DNA of 64,000 bases from Pelomonas sp965229315 (GCF_965229315.1 NZ_CBDDJA010000002.1:2976001-3040000), one strand, 5' to 3'; counted from the stretch's first letter, positions 17,096 through 26,409 are shown. Notes: generated from the sequence alone by a model not told the origin. Made by a program: numbers and translations.

Positions 17096-20000
17096 GGCGG
17101 TCGCTACGCATCCTGCGCGCCAGCCTGATCGCGCTGGCGCTGCTGGTCGTCGCGGCCATTGCCTTCGTGGCCTGGCTGCTGAACCGGCCGTCCGGCGGCG
17201 CCTGGCTGCTGGCGCACCTGCCCGGCGTGCAGATCGAGGCGCCCGAGGGCACGCTGGTGGGCGACTTCTCGGCCCGCCGCCTGGTGATCACCTGGGCCGG
17301 CGGCTCGGCCGAGTTGCGCGGCCTGCGCTGGCAGGGCCTGGGTGTCAGCGCCAGCGACGGCCTGCTGGCTGCGCGCGAACTGGCGGTGGACGAGGTGACG
17401 ATCCGCAGCCAGCCCAGCGGCACACCCTTGGTGCCGCCGCCGGACCTGTCGCTGCCGCTGGGCGTGCACATCGGCAGCCTGCGCATCGCCAAGCTGAGCT
17501 GGGCGGCCGACCAGCCACCGCTGCTGGGGCTGGACGCACAGCTCGACCTGCCGCGCCGCGGCACCCACCGCATCCAGCTCAAGGCCGCTCGCTGGCAACA
17601 CCTGACCCTGGCGGCCGACGCGCGCATCGACAGCGCCGCGCCCATGCAGACCGATGCGACGCTGCGCGTGCAGCAGACGGAAGCGACCGAGCTGCCCTGG
17701 ACGGCCGTGGCCGCCGTGACCGGCCCGCTCGTCAGGCTCAAGGCCAAGGCCGAGCTGGAGGCCGCGCACCAGACGCTGAAGGCCGAAGGCGAGGTGCAGC
17801 CGTTCGCGCCCTGGCCCGTCAACGCGCTGAAGCTGCAGGCCGACAAGCTCGATCTGGCCGCGCTCGCCCCCGGGCTGCCGCGCACCGCACTGAGCGGCGA
17901 GGCGCAGTTGGTCGCGCCGGCCCATGACGCCGAGGCCACGCTGCAGGCCGACCTGCGCAATGCCGCCGCCGGCCGCTGGGACCAGCACGCGCTGCCCGTC
18001 AACCGCATCGCCATCGCCGTGGCCGGTCGGCCCGACCAGCCCACCAGCCTGCGCCTGACGACGCTGGATGCCGAGCTGCCCGGCGGCGCCAGGGTGCAGG
18101 GCAAGGGCCAGCACGACGCCGACGGCCGCTGGCAGCTCGACGCCCGCGTGCAAGGCCTGCGCCCGGAGGCGCTGGATGCGCGGGCCACGCCTGCGCGGCT
18201 GGATGGACCGTTGACACTCTCCGGCAGCAAGGCCGGCCCGCTCAACGCCAGGCTGGACCTCGCCGGCACGCTGCAGAGCCGGCCGCTGCGCGTGAAGGCG
18301 CAGGTGCAGGGCCAGGGCACGACCTGGCAGATCGACGAGGCGCGCCTCGCCAGCGGCGAAGCCACGCTGCTGGCCAGCGGCCGCGTCGACACGGCCGGCG
18401 CCGCGCAGATCAAGGCCCAGGTGCGCCAGTTCGACCCGCACCTGCTGTGGCGCGGCGCGACCGGTTCGGCCTGGGCCCGGCTGCCCGGACCGACACGGCT
18501 CAATGCCGACGCTGACCTGGACCTGCGCGGCACGACGCTGGCCACGCTCAGCGGCACTGTCGACGCGACGCTGCTGCCGGGCCAGTTCGCCGGCCTGCCG
18601 CTGGACGGCCGCGCCACGCTGAAGCGCGCCCGCGCGGCCGACCCGGCCGCCTATGAGCTGGACGCGCGCCTGGGCCAGAACCGCGTGCAATCCAGCGGCC
18701 AGGCGCGGCCGGACGGCGTGTCGGGCACGGTGGCGCTGAAGGCCGGCGCACTCGCCGAGCTGAACCCGCTGCTGGCGCTGTTCGAACAGCGACCCATCGG
18801 CGGCCAGGGCGACGGCGACGGCAGTTTCCAGCTGGTGCAGACGGCCAAGGGCTGGCAGGTCGGCGGCAACGGCCGGCTGGCGTTGACGCAGGCCAGCGCG
18901 ATGGGCACGAGCATCGCCAGCGCCCGGGCGCGCTGGGCGCTGCCGCTGCCCGGCGCCGATGGCGACGGCCCCGTCGAGCTGTCGCTGGACATCACCCAGC
19001 TGCGCGACCCGCTGGCACAGCTGTCCAGCGTCAAGGCCGAGCTGCAGGGCCGGCGCAGCGCGCACGACGTGAAGGCGCAGGTCAGCGGCAGGATCCCGCG
19101 CGACCTGTCGGCACGTGACTCGCAAGACCTGACCCTGAACGCCCAGGTGCAGGCGCAAGGCCGCTGGGACGGCCTCACCTGGGCAGGCCGCCTGGCCAGG
19201 CTGGACATCGGCCCGCTGCGCGCCAACACGCCGGCGCTGCTGTCGGCCCGCGACGTGGGCGTGCGCTGGCACAGCGACGGCCCGGTCCTCGCGGCCGAAC
19301 CCGGCCGCGCCGAGGTGGGGGGCGCCTTCGTGCGCTGGCAGGTGCTGAGCTGGACCGGCGGCGAGCGGCCCGAGGCACGCGCCGAACTGCAGCTGGAGGA
19401 CCTGGCGGCCGCGCCGCTGCTGGCGCGCTGGCAGCCCGACTTCGGCTGGGGCGGCGACCTGCGCGTGACGGGGCACGCCTCGCTGCTGCTGAACGAGCGG
19501 CTCACCGCCGAGCTGCTCATCGAGCGCCAGGGCGGCGACTTGAAGGTCACCGACGAGTTCGGCACGCGTGGCCTGGGGCTGACCGACCTGCGCCTGGCCG
19601 TGAACGTGCGCGACGGCATCTGGCGCTTTGCGCAGGGGGTGGCCGGCGCCGAGCTGGGCAGCCTGGGCGGCGCACTGACGCTGCGGCCGGCCCAGCTGCT
19701 GCCCGACGCGCAGACGCCCGTGGAGGGCGTGCTGCAGGCCAACATCGCGCACCTGGGCACCTGGGGCAGCTGGGTGCCCGCGGGCTGGCGCCTGGGCGGG
19801 CGCGCGTCCGCCACCGTCCAGCTGGGCGGGCGGCTGGGCGCCCCCGACCTGACCGGCCGGGCCGAAGGCGCCGAGCTGGCGCTGCGCCACCTGCTGTACG
19901 GCGTGGACGTGACCGACGGTCGCTTCACGCTGGACCTGAAGGGCCAGCATGCCGAGCTGACCCAGCTGGAGGCCCGCGGCGGCGACGGTTGGCTGCGCGC

Positions 20001-20988
20001 GAGCGGCACGGCCGATCTGGGCGCGCAGCCCGGCGCCCGCATCAGGATCGCGGCCGACAAGCTGCGCGTGCTGTCGCGCGTGGACCGCCGCATCGTCGCC
20101 AGCGGCGAGGCCACGCTGGACCTCGATGCCAAGGGTATGAACCTGCAGGGCAAGCTGCGCGCCGATGAAGGCCTGTTCGACTTCAGCCGCTCCGACGCGC
20201 CTGCGCTGGCCGATGACGTGACCGTGCTGCGCGGCCCGCGCGACGCCGCTCCCACGGCGCCGCCCGCGCCCAAGGCCTCGCGCAACACGGTGGTCAACCT
20301 GGCGGTGGACTTCGGCAACGACTTCAAGGTGCGCGGCCGGGGCCTGGCCACCACGCTGCGCGGCCAGTTGCAGGTCACGCAGAACAACGGCCCGCTGCGC
20401 GTGAGCGGCCGGCTCGGCGCCGCCGGCGGCCAATACGCGGCCTACGGGCAGAAGCTGGACATCGAGCGCGGCGACATCACCTTCACCGGCCCCTACGACA
20501 ACCCGTCGTTGGACCTGCTGGCCGTGCGCCCCAACCTGGACATCCGCGTCGGCGTGCGCGTCGGCGGCACGGCGCTGGCGCCGCGCGTGAACCTGTACTC
20601 CGAGCCGGACATGGTCGACACCGACAAGCTCTCCTGGCTGCTGCTGGGCCGCGGCCCGGACGGCCTGGGCCGCACCGACACGGCGCTGCTGCAACGCGCC
20701 GCGCTCGCGCTGCTCAGCGGCGAGGGCGAGGGCCCGACGGGCAAGGTGCTGCGCAACATCGGGCTGGACGAGCTGTCGCTGGCGCAGAGCGAGGACGACA
20801 CCAAGGCCACCATCGTGCGCCTGGGCAAGCAGATCTCGCGGCGCTGGTACGTGGGCTACGAACGCAGCCTGAACGCGACGACCGGGTCGTGGCAGCTGAT
20901 CTACCGCGTCGCGCAGCGCTTCACGGTGCGGGCACAGGGTGGCGACGACAACGCGCTGGACGTCATCTGGCAGTGGAAGTGGGATTGA
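17092..20988 (+). CDS. tamB: TamB-like translocation and assembly module inner-membrane component
   Basis: About 1298 residues with one N-terminal membrane anchor (SLIALALLVVAAIAFVAWLL), a long repetitive beta-taco region and a conserved C-terminal DUF490/TamB domain (from GQYAAYGQKLDIERGDITF to DDNALDVIWQWKWD). TamB spans the periplasm and, with TamA, supports outer-membrane protein insertion or lipid transport. GTG at 17092 is preferred because it gives a normal N-in anchor (RRSLRILRASLIALA) and overlaps the preceding stop. An in-frame ATG at 16996 would add 32 residues with four Cys read through the duplication, which looks non-native. Confidence 0.92.
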   Translation: MRRSLRILRASLIALALLVVAAIAFVAWLLNRPSGGAWLLAHLPGVQIEAPEGTLVGDFSARRLVITWAGGSAELRGLRWQGLGVSASDGLLAARELAVDEVTIRSQPSGTPLVPPPDLSLPLGVHIGSLRIAKLSWAADQPPLLGLDAQLDLPRRGTHRIQLKAARWQHLTLAADARIDSAAPMQTDATLRVQQTEATELPWTAVAAVTGPLVRLKAKAELEAAHQTLKAEGEVQPFAPWPVNALKLQADKLDLAALAPGLPRTALSGEAQLVAPAHDAEATLQADLRNAAAGRWDQHALPVNRIAIAVAGRPDQPTSLRLTTLDAELPGGARVQGKGQHDADGRWQLDARVQGLRPEALDARATPARLDGPLTLSGSKAGPLNARLDLAGTLQSRPLRVKAQVQGQGTTWQIDEARLASGEATLLASGRVDTAGAAQIKAQVRQFDPHLLWRGATGSAWARLPGPTRLNADADLDLRGTTLATLSGTVDATLLPGQFAGLPLDGRATLKRARAADPAAYELDARLGQNRVQSSGQARPDGVSGTVALKAGALAELNPLLALFEQRPIGGQGDGDGSFQLVQTAKGWQVGGNGRLALTQASAMGTSIASARARWALPLPGADGDGPVELSLDITQLRDPLAQLSSVKAELQGRRSAHDVKAQVSGRIPRDLSARDSQDLTLNAQVQAQGRWDGLTWAGRLARLDIGPLRANTPALLSARDVGVRWHSDGPVLAAEPGRAEVGGAFVRWQVLSWTGGERPEARAELQLEDLAAAPLLARWQPDFGWGGDLRVTGHASLLLNERLTAELLIERQGGDLKVTDEFGTRGLGLTDLRLAVNVRDGIWRFAQGVAGAELGSLGGALTLRPAQLLPDAQTPVEGVLQANIAHLGTWGSWVPAGWRLGGRASATVQLGGRLGAPDLTGRAEGAELALRHLLYGVDVTDGRFTLDLKGQHAELTQLEARGGDGWLRASGTADLGAQPGARIRIAADKLRVLSRVDRRIVASGEATLDLDAKGMNLQGKLRADEGLFDFSRSDAPALADDVTVLRGPRDAAPTAPPAPKASRNTVVNLAVDFGNDFKVRGRGLATTLRGQLQVTQNNGPLRVSGRLGAAGGQYAAYGQKLDIERGDITFTGPYDNPSLDLLAVRPNLDIRVGVRVGGTALAPRVNLYSEPDMVDTDKLSWLLLGRGPDGLGRTDTALLQRAALALLSGEGEGPTGKVLRNIGLDELSLAQSEDDTKATIVRLGKQISRRWYVGYERSLNATTGSWQLIYRVAQRFTVRAQGGDDNALDVIWQWKWD

Positions 20989-20995
20989 GGCTGAT

Positions 20996-21017
20996 TTGAA
21001 GTCGTCTTGAAGTCGTC
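20996..21017 (+). repeat. Tandem 11-bp repeat downstream of tamB
   Basis: TTGAAGTCGTC occurs twice in tandem and is followed by a complementary GACGAC, so a small hairpin (GTCGTC-CGTCA-GACGAC) can form. No T-run follows, so a terminator role is weak. The rest of 20989-21194 shows nothing recognisable. Confidence 0.5.
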
Positions 21018-21194
21018 CGTCAGACGACGGCGCTTCAGCGACGCCACGACCAACACCCCGATCTCCCGGTCTCCTACAAGCCCTCGCATCGGCACGCACA
21101 GCGCCTGCCTGGCCCAACCTACATGCCATGCCGCCGGTCGGGCCCATAGTCATCTCCATCCACCGCCTTGCCGTTGACCCGATGGAGGTTCTTC

Positions 21195-21554
21195 ATGATT
21201 CAGTTCCGGCTCACGCAACGCGCCGTCGCCCCATCCCCTGACAGCGGCTCTCCCGAGATGCTCGCGGCTGCCGCTCCCGCGCCGCTTGCGGCGCCAGGGT
21301 TCGCACCCAGGACCCGGCTTGCCGACGCGCTGACGACCGGTCCCCAGGCCACCCACCTGCTGCACTTCGAGCCGCTCGGTGCTGCCGGCGCGGGCCTGGA
21401 TATCCCCTGTGACCCGCAGGGTCGCGTGGGGCTTGACGCGCTGGGCGAGAAGCTGCGCAATGACTACTTCTTCGCCCGCGCGCTGATCGGCTGCCTGTTC
21501 GCCAGGCCGACCGTGCGCGCGGCGCTGCCGGCCCTGCCCCTGATGCAAGCCTGA
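21195..21554 (+). CDS. Hypothetical protein, 119 residues
   Basis: The start is set by GGAGG about eight bases before ATG at 21195 (MIQFRLTQRAVAPSPDSGSP). The N-terminal half is Ala/Pro-rich and probably flexible; the C-terminal half (LRNDYFFARALIGCLFARPT) could form an amphipathic helix. No signal peptide or known domain is seen. It is the first of several small same-strand genes that lead to a FlgH-like lipoprotein. Confidence 0.6.
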   Translation: MIQFRLTQRAVAPSPDSGSPEMLAAAAPAPLAAPGFAPRTRLADALTTGPQATHLLHFEPLGAAGAGLDIPCDPQGRVGLDALGEKLRNDYFFARALIGCLFARPTVRAALPALPLMQA

Positions 21555-21632
21555 GCGAGGCGGCGCCGTCCTACAGCCATGGCGTGACGCGCCCGACAAC
21601 GGCTGTCACATCCCTCCCCGACGATGCGGGCC

Positions 21633-21974
21633 ATGTCGAAACAACCCCTTGCTTTCCTTTCCACGCCGATGTTGCCCGTGGCTGAAGACCAGCACATCGC
21701 CGCCGACCTGGACGTGTCGCTGAGCACGCCGCTGACGCTGGTCGTGAATGCACAACTCGAACTCGCCGATGCCGACCAGCGCAGCATGGAGCTGTCCCTG
21801 GTGATCCCGCGGTCGCAGTGCCGCGGCGAGCGTCCGCTGCTGGCCGCGCTGCTGGATGCCGCCCAGGCGGCCGTGGCCCGCGCCACGCGCGGCGGCACCC
21901 GCCACCAGCCGCGCCGCGTGGTGACGCAGGTGGCCGGCCGGCCGCACCTGATCCCGCTCTTCGTCGCAGCCTGA
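21633..21974 (+). CDS. Hypothetical protein, 113 residues
   Basis: It begins MSKQPLAFLSTPMLPVAEDQ and has a mixed beta-type core (LTLVVNAQLELADADQRSME). The arginine-rich C-terminal part (RGGTRHQPRRVVTQVAGRP) is basic. An ATG nine bases earlier is also possible; neither start has a clear ribosome site. No family is recognised. Coding potential is judged from the open frame and G/C-ending codons only. Confidence 0.45.
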   Translation: MSKQPLAFLSTPMLPVAEDQHIAADLDVSLSTPLTLVVNAQLELADADQRSMELSLVIPRSQCRGERPLLAALLDAAQAAVARATRGGTRHQPRRVVTQVAGRPHLIPLFVAA

Positions 21975-22220
21975 CGACGTGGCCGGGCTGAGGCTCGGCG
22001 ACCCGTCGCACGGCGTGACGACATCGGCCTGAGCGCCATGCCGCCCGGGCGGCTGATGTCACGGAGCGCAGTGGCGATGCGACGTGCCCAAAACTGGCGA
22101 GGCCGCTGAGTGATGCAGTTCACCCAGCGATGACCCAACCCGGTGAATGATGGCGTTATCGGCCGAACACGAACAGGCGGCAGGCCAAGAATTTCCTCAC
22201 CCCAACAGGAGATTCACGCC

Positions 22221-22382
22221 ATGCAGATCAAGCCGCCCGTGTCCTCGACCAGCCCGGTCACCCCCCCGCCCCAGTCCGCCAAAACCGCACCGGCCGCCGG
22301 CAAGCCCGGTGACTTCGCGCACCTGCTGAAGGCCGCGCAGGCCGACACGCCTGCGGCCACCGCCACACCCGGCCAGGGCTGA
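22221..22382 (+). CDS. Small Pro/Ala-rich hypothetical protein, 53 residues
   Basis: ATG at 22221 follows AGGAG by about ten bases. The product (MQIKPPVSSTSPVTPPPQSA) is proline-rich and probably disordered, with one short helix (DFAHLLKAAQA). The stop lies four bases before the next gene, so the two probably form an operon. Function unknown. Confidence 0.55.
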   Translation: MQIKPPVSSTSPVTPPPQSAKTAPAAGKPGDFAHLLKAAQADTPAATATPGQG

Positions 22383-22386
22383 CGCG

Positions 22387-22725
22387 ATGCCGACGCTTGC
22401 CACGCTGACCGGCGGCGGCCCGTCGCCCAGCGACGCCAACGCCAGCCGCGCATCGGTCGCCAGCAGCGCGGTGCAGCGCAGTTGCCCCTCCCGCAGCAGC
22501 GTCGCGTCGCTCACCGTCCCGGCCCTCGGCATCACCGTCAGCTTCAGCTCCAAGGGGCTGCACGCGGCCACCGGCCTGGCGAACGCCGCCGTCAAGCTGG
22601 GTTCCGAAAGCGTCCAGCTGATCGGCGACGCCGCCCAGACCGTCTCCGACGCCGCCGGCTCGGTGGTGCAAGGGGGCGTGATGGCGGCGGTGGCAGGCAA
22701 CGCGCTGCTGGCCACACTGGGCTGA
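22387..22725 (+). CDS. Hypothetical protein, 112 residues, Ala/Ser-rich
   Basis: It starts MPTLATLTGGGPSPSDANAS and has a Ser-rich N-terminal half. The C-terminal half (GLANAAVKLGSESVQLIGDA and VVQGGVMAAVAGNALLATLG) is helical and weakly hydrophobic. Spacing to both neighbours is under ten bases, which supports an operon with the next lipoprotein gene. No domain is recognised. Confidence 0.55.
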   Translation: MPTLATLTGGGPSPSDANASRASVASSAVQRSCPSRSSVASLTVPALGITVSFSSKGLHAATGLANAAVKLGSESVQLIGDAAQTVSDAAGSVVQGGVMAAVAGNALLATLG

Positions 22726-22734
22726 GGCTGCACC

Positions 22735-23259
22735 ATGCGCTTCCTCACAAGAGCGGCGCTGCTCGCCGCCACGACGAGCCTGGCCGGCTGCTCGATGCTG
22801 ACACCCATGGTCACCTGGGAAGTGCTCAAGGCCGGCGGCACGGCGGCGCTGGCGTACCAGCCGCCCCGGCCCAGCAACACCGTCCACCACGGCGATGCGC
22901 CGGTGAAGGACGTCTGCGTCGAATACAACCGCGACATGCCACTGGACGAGCTCGTGCCCGCGCTGCAGGCCGAGCTGAAGACCCAGGGGGTGGACAGCCG
23001 CGTCTACGACGTGGGCTCCGGCCAGCGCGCCTGCGCCTACTGGCTGCGTTATGTCGGCAGCATCGAATGGGGCGTGCCGCCGGTCGGCGAAGGGCACCGC
23101 GCCTACCTCAGCAACGCCGCGCTGAGCCTGCACCGCGCCGATGGCCGGCTGCTGTCCAGCAGCGCCTACGCCGGCGACTCGGGCCTGGGCCGCTGGGCCA
23201 GCACGCGCAAGAAGATCGCGCCGGTCGTCAAGGCGCTGATCACCGGGTTCGAGACCTGA
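22735..23259 (+). CDS. Sbal_3080-family-like lipoprotein
   Basis: The 174-residue protein has a lipoprotein signal peptide (MRFLTRAALLAATTSLAGC, Cys19). The mature part has features I associate with the Sbal_3080 lipoprotein family: VCVEYNRDMPLDELVPALQA, a central CAYWLRYVGSIEW and the C-terminal GLGRWASTRKKIAPVVKALI. The family's role is unknown; it is an envelope lipoprotein. The gene lies between a small unknown gene and a FlgH-like gene on the same strand. Confidence 0.72.
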   Translation: MRFLTRAALLAATTSLAGCSMLTPMVTWEVLKAGGTAALAYQPPRPSNTVHHGDAPVKDVCVEYNRDMPLDELVPALQAELKTQGVDSRVYDVGSGQRACAYWLRYVGSIEWGVPPVGEGHRAYLSNAALSLHRADGRLLSSSAYAGDSGLGRWASTRKKIAPVVKALITGFET

Positions 23260-23302
23260 AACCCGGCCACTCCCGCACCCACACCTGCACCCCGACATCA
23301 CC

Positions 23303-24007
23303 ATGCACGCACCCCACACCCGCGCCCTCACGGCGGCCCTGAACGCCGTCCTTTGCACCCTGCTGGCCGCCTGTGCCGCCACGCCGCCCAGCCTCGTCAC
23401 CGGCCCGCTGATCGCAGCACCCCAGCCCGCGCCGATGTTCCTGGAGCAGCCCAGCAATGGCGCCATCTTCCAGGCCCACATGGCCAACACGACGCTGTTC
23501 TCCGGCGAGCGCCGGCCCCGCGCCATCGGCGACACGATGAAGGTCGACATCGCCGAGAACATCCGCGCCATCCAGAAGCAGACCGGCGAGACCAGCCGCG
23601 AAAGCAAGCTCGCCACCAAGGGCCCTGGCACCGCCAAGGCGGGCAGCCCGCTGGCACCGCTGATCAACATCGACGCCACGGCCTCGGGCAGCGATTCGTT
23701 CAAGGGCTCGGGCAACGCCGAGACGTCCAACAGCTTCAACGCGCAACTGGCCGTGACCGTCATCAACGTGCTGCCCAACGGCAACCTGCTGGTGGCCGGC
23801 GAACGCAGCATGGGCCTGAACGGCGGCGTCAGCACGCTGCGCTTCTCCGGCATCGTCAACCCGCGCGACATCGGCCCCGGCAACGTCGTCGCGTCGCGCG
23901 ACGTCGTCAATGCGAGCCTGGAGAACGCCGCCCGCGGCGACATCGCCGAGGCCACGTCGCGCAGCTGGCTGCAGCGCGTGCTGGCGCGCAGCCTGTCCAT
24001 CTGGTGA
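23303..24007 (+). CDS. FlgH-like flagellar L-ring lipoprotein (orphan)
   Basis: The 234-residue lipoprotein has signal peptide and lipobox LLAAC (Cys near 24). FlgH features are clear: AIGDTMKVDIAENIRAIQKQ, a TSNSFNAQLAVTVINVLPNG core, NLLVAGERSMGLNGGVSTLR and GIVNPRDIGPGNVVASRDVV. FlgH forms the outer-membrane L-ring of the flagellar basal body. No other flagellar gene lies nearby; the neighbours are unknown lipoproteins and a Crp-like regulator. It may be a displaced flgH or a paralogue recruited to another envelope structure. Confidence 0.85.
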   Translation: MHAPHTRALTAALNAVLCTLLAACAATPPSLVTGPLIAAPQPAPMFLEQPSNGAIFQAHMANTTLFSGERRPRAIGDTMKVDIAENIRAIQKQTGETSRESKLATKGPGTAKAGSPLAPLINIDATASGSDSFKGSGNAETSNSFNAQLAVTVINVLPNGNLLVAGERSMGLNGGVSTLRFSGIVNPRDIGPGNVVASRDVVNASLENAARGDIAEATSRSWLQRVLARSLSIW

Positions 24008-24124
24008 CCGCCCGGCGCCGTCAAGCCGATTAGCCGGGGCCGCAGCGCCCCAACTCCACCGATCACCCGCGCGCCGCTGCCCCTACAAACCGGGGCCGCC
24101 ATGGTCTGCGGCCGAGAGAACCCG

Positions 24125-24859
24125 ATGAAGAACAACCGACGCCACCATGCACCGCCGGACCACTGGCTCGCCAACGGCCACGTGAAGACCTACCGCCGCG
24201 GCCAGCGCATCATCGAGGCCGGCAGCTCGCAGGGCGACTGGGTGGCCATCAGCCGCGGCGCGGCCTACCTCGTCTCGCAGGTGGCACCCGGCACGCGCGT
24301 GGCCGTGGCGGCGCTGTGGCTGGGCGACGTCATCGGCGGCGAGTCCCCGCTGGGCAAGCTCGCCGCGCGCTACGACGTGACGGCGCTGGTGGACGTGACC
24401 ACCATCAACATCCCGCTCGCGCGCATCCAGGCCGACACCTCGCAGCCGGACGCGAGCGAGCTGTACACGGCCACCGCCAGCCGGCTGCACGGCCAGATCT
24501 CCATGCGCCTGGCAGGCAACGGCCTGCAGCGCCTCGTCAGCGTCATGGCCACGCTGGCCACGGCGCTGGCGCCCGACGAGCGCGCGCGGCACGCCGACCG
24601 CCTCGCACTGCCCATCTCGCAGGCCTGCATCGGCCAGCTCTCCGGCCTGTCGCGGCGACAGGCCTGGATCTACCTGGGCCAGCTGAACCGCCACGGCTGG
24701 GCCGTCACGTCGCGCAGCAAGGTCACGCTGGAGGGCCTGAACGCCTGGCTCGCGCTGATGGGCGAGGTGGACGCCGCCGGCATCGAGTGCATCGCCACTC
24801 TCGACCAGTGCGACGCCACCTTGCAGCGGCTGAGCGCGCAGGCTCTAAAGCGGGCGTAG
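24125..24859 (+). CDS. Crp/Fnr-like transcriptional regulator
   Basis: The 244-residue protein has an N-terminal cyclic-nucleotide-binding-like beta-roll (TYRRGQRIIEAGSSQGDWVA, LGDVIGGESPLG) and a C-terminal winged helix-turn-helix (LPISQACIGQLSGLSRRQAW, then LNRHGWAV). No FNR cysteine cluster is seen at the N-terminus. It may regulate the lipoprotein cluster upstream, an inference from position. ATG at 24125 is preferred because GAGAGAA precedes it; an in-frame ATG at 24101 adds eight residues. Confidence 0.8.
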   Translation: MKNNRRHHAPPDHWLANGHVKTYRRGQRIIEAGSSQGDWVAISRGAAYLVSQVAPGTRVAVAALWLGDVIGGESPLGKLAARYDVTALVDVTTINIPLARIQADTSQPDASELYTATASRLHGQISMRLAGNGLQRLVSVMATLATALAPDERARHADRLALPISQACIGQLSGLSRRQAWIYLGQLNRHGWAVTSRSKVTLEGLNAWLALMGEVDAAGIECIATLDQCDATLQRLSAQALKRA

Positions 24860-24907
24860 CCCCATGAGAGAATCCGCGCCGCTCAGCCAGCCTTGGCTGC
24901 ACAGGCG

Positions 24908-24982
24908 CTCTCCGTAGTTCAATGGATAGAACGGCCGCCTCCTAAGCGGCAGATACAGGTTCGATTCCTGTCGGAGGGACCA
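24908..24982 (+). tRNA. tRNA-Arg (anticodon CCT)
   Basis: The 75-base gene folds into a cloverleaf: acceptor CTCTCCG / CGGAGGG with one wobble pair, anticodon arm GCCGC-CTCCTAA-GCGGC, T-arm ACAGG-TTCGATT-CCTGT, and an encoded CCA. It reads AGG codons. Its 3' end is duplicated at 34397-34412, so it is the integration site of the island that follows. Confidence 0.95.
24961..24976 (+). repeat. attL core, 16-bp direct repeat inside tRNA-Arg 3' end
   Basis: TCGATTCCTGTCGGAG forms the T-arm and acceptor part of the tRNA and matches 34397-34412 exactly. With a two-base gap the match continues into ACCA. Confidence 0.9.
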
Positions 24983-25087
24983 AGACAGCGTCGCAAGACG
25001 ACTCACAACCGATCAAACGCCCAGCATCCATCGAGGTCCTGGGCGTTTTTTCTTGTCACGTTGTCTCACGACGACTCTTTACAGAGC

Positions 25088-25156
25088 GGGGGAACAGGGG
25101 GAACATCCAGGGGAACAAACCGCGTTCCCCACCCTCCAGGCGGATCGTGTTCCCCC
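25088..25156. repeat. Cluster of GGGGAAC-type repeats upstream of the integrase (putative arm sites)
   Basis: Copies lie at 25088-25095, 25097-25104 and 25110-25116 on the plus strand, and inverted at 25124-25130 and 25149-25156. GGGGGAAC also appears twice beside attR. The arrangement fits integrase or excisionase arm-type binding sites and may also control the integrase promoter. Confidence 0.6.
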
Positions 25157-25167
25157 AAAAGGTGCCC

Positions 25168-26409
25168 ATGCTCACCGACGCCGCCTGCCGCAACGCCCAC
25201 TGCCCGCCTGACAAGCCCCGCGCCCGGTTCGCCGATGCCGGCGGCCTGTACCTGGAGGTCGCGGCGAACGGCTCGAAGCGCTGGTTCGTGAAGTACCGCT
25301 TCGGCGGCAAGGAGAAGCGCCTGGCGCTGGGCAACTACCCCACCACCTCCCTCAAGGACGCCCGCCAAGGCCGCGACGAGGCCCGCAAGACGCGTGAGCT
25401 GGGCGTTGACCCGGTCCAGGCCCGGCAGGTCCAGAAGGCCACCAAGACGGCTTCCGCGGCCACGACCTTTGAGGCCGTCGCCCGAGAGTTCCACGCCGCG
25501 AAGGCCGAGGGCTGGAGCACTGTGCATGCCAAGCAGTGGCTGCGCTGCTGCGAGAAGGATCTGTTCCCCTGGATTGGCAGCCTGCCGCTGGTCGACGTGA
25601 CGGCGCCGGTCCTGCTGTCGGCGTTGCGCCGGGTCGAGGCTCGCGGCGCGACGCAGTTGGTGCGTGACCTGTCCGAGTACGCCGGCCAGGTGTTCCGCTA
25701 CGGTATCCAGACCGGCAAGGCGTCGACCAACCCGGCCGCCGACCTGAAAGGCGCCTTCAAGCGACACACTGTGCGGCACGCTGCGGCGCTGCTGGAGCCG
25801 GCGCGGGTTGGCGACCTGCTGCGCGCCATCGATGGCTACGCCGGTCAGCCGGCGACGCGCGCCGCCCTGCTGCTGTCCGCCCTGCTCTTCCAGCGCCCCG
25901 GCAACCTCCGCACGATGGAATGGGCCGAGGTCGACCTGGACGCGGCACTGTGGACCATCCCGGCGCTGAAGATGAAGCGCAAGCTCGACGGCAAGTTGAA
26001 CGGCCGGCCGCACTTTGTGCCGCTGGCAGCGCAGGCCGTGGCACTGCTGCGTGACCTGCATCCGCTCACCGGCCACGGGCGCTTCGTGTTCCCCAGCATT
26101 CGCGGCGACGGCCGCTGCATGAGCGAGAACACCATCGCGGGCGCGCTGCTTGGCATGGGCTTCCCGCGCGAGCAGATGAGCGCCCACGGCTTCCGCGCCA
26201 TGGCCCGCACGCTGATCGTCGAGAGGCTTCCCGGCGTGTCGCCCGAAGTCATCGAGGCCCAGCTTGCGCACGGCAAGAGCGGTCCGCTGGGCATGGCCTA
26301 TGACCGGGCCGAGTTCATGGAGCAGCGCCGCTCTCTGATGCAGGCCTGGGCGGACTACCTGGACCAGCTCAAGGCCGGCGCCAAGGTGATCGAGTTCAAG
26401 GCGGCCTAA
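25168..26409 (+). CDS. Tyrosine recombinase / P4-type integrase
   Basis: The 413-residue integrase has an N-terminal DUF4102 arm-binding domain (MLTDAACRNAHCPPDKPRAR, ADAGGLYLEVAANGSKRW), a core-binding domain and a C-terminal catalytic domain. Catalytic residues are visible: Arg248 (PGNLRTMEW), His340 and Arg343 (AHGFRAMART), His368 (LAHGKSG) and Tyr378 (MAYDRAEF). It drives site-specific recombination at the adjacent tRNA-Arg. ATG at 25168 fits the family start; an upstream GTG at 25147 would add seven residues. GGGGAAC repeats fill its upstream region. Confidence 0.95.
   Translation: MLTDAACRNAHCPPDKPRARFADAGGLYLEVAANGSKRWFVKYRFGGKEKRLALGNYPTTSLKDARQGRDEARKTRELGVDPVQARQVQKATKTASAATTFEAVAREFHAAKAEGWSTVHAKQWLRCCEKDLFPWIGSLPLVDVTAPVLLSALRRVEARGATQLVRDLSEYAGQVFRYGIQTGKASTNPAADLKGAFKRHTVRHAAALLEPARVGDLLRAIDGYAGQPATRAALLLSALLFQRPGNLRTMEWAEVDLDAALWTIPALKMKRKLDGKLNGRPHFVPLAAQAVALLRDLHPLTGHGRFVFPSIRGDGRCMSENTIAGALLGMGFPREQMSAHGFRAMARTLIVERLPGVSPEVIEAQLAHGKSGPLGMAYDRAEFMEQRRSLMQAWADYLDQLKAGAKVIEFKAA

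Noticed and set aside
17104..21159. 1351-codon open frame antisense to tamB
   Set aside because: Same codon-bias effect; the plus strand encodes a complete TamB with anchor and conserved C-terminus.
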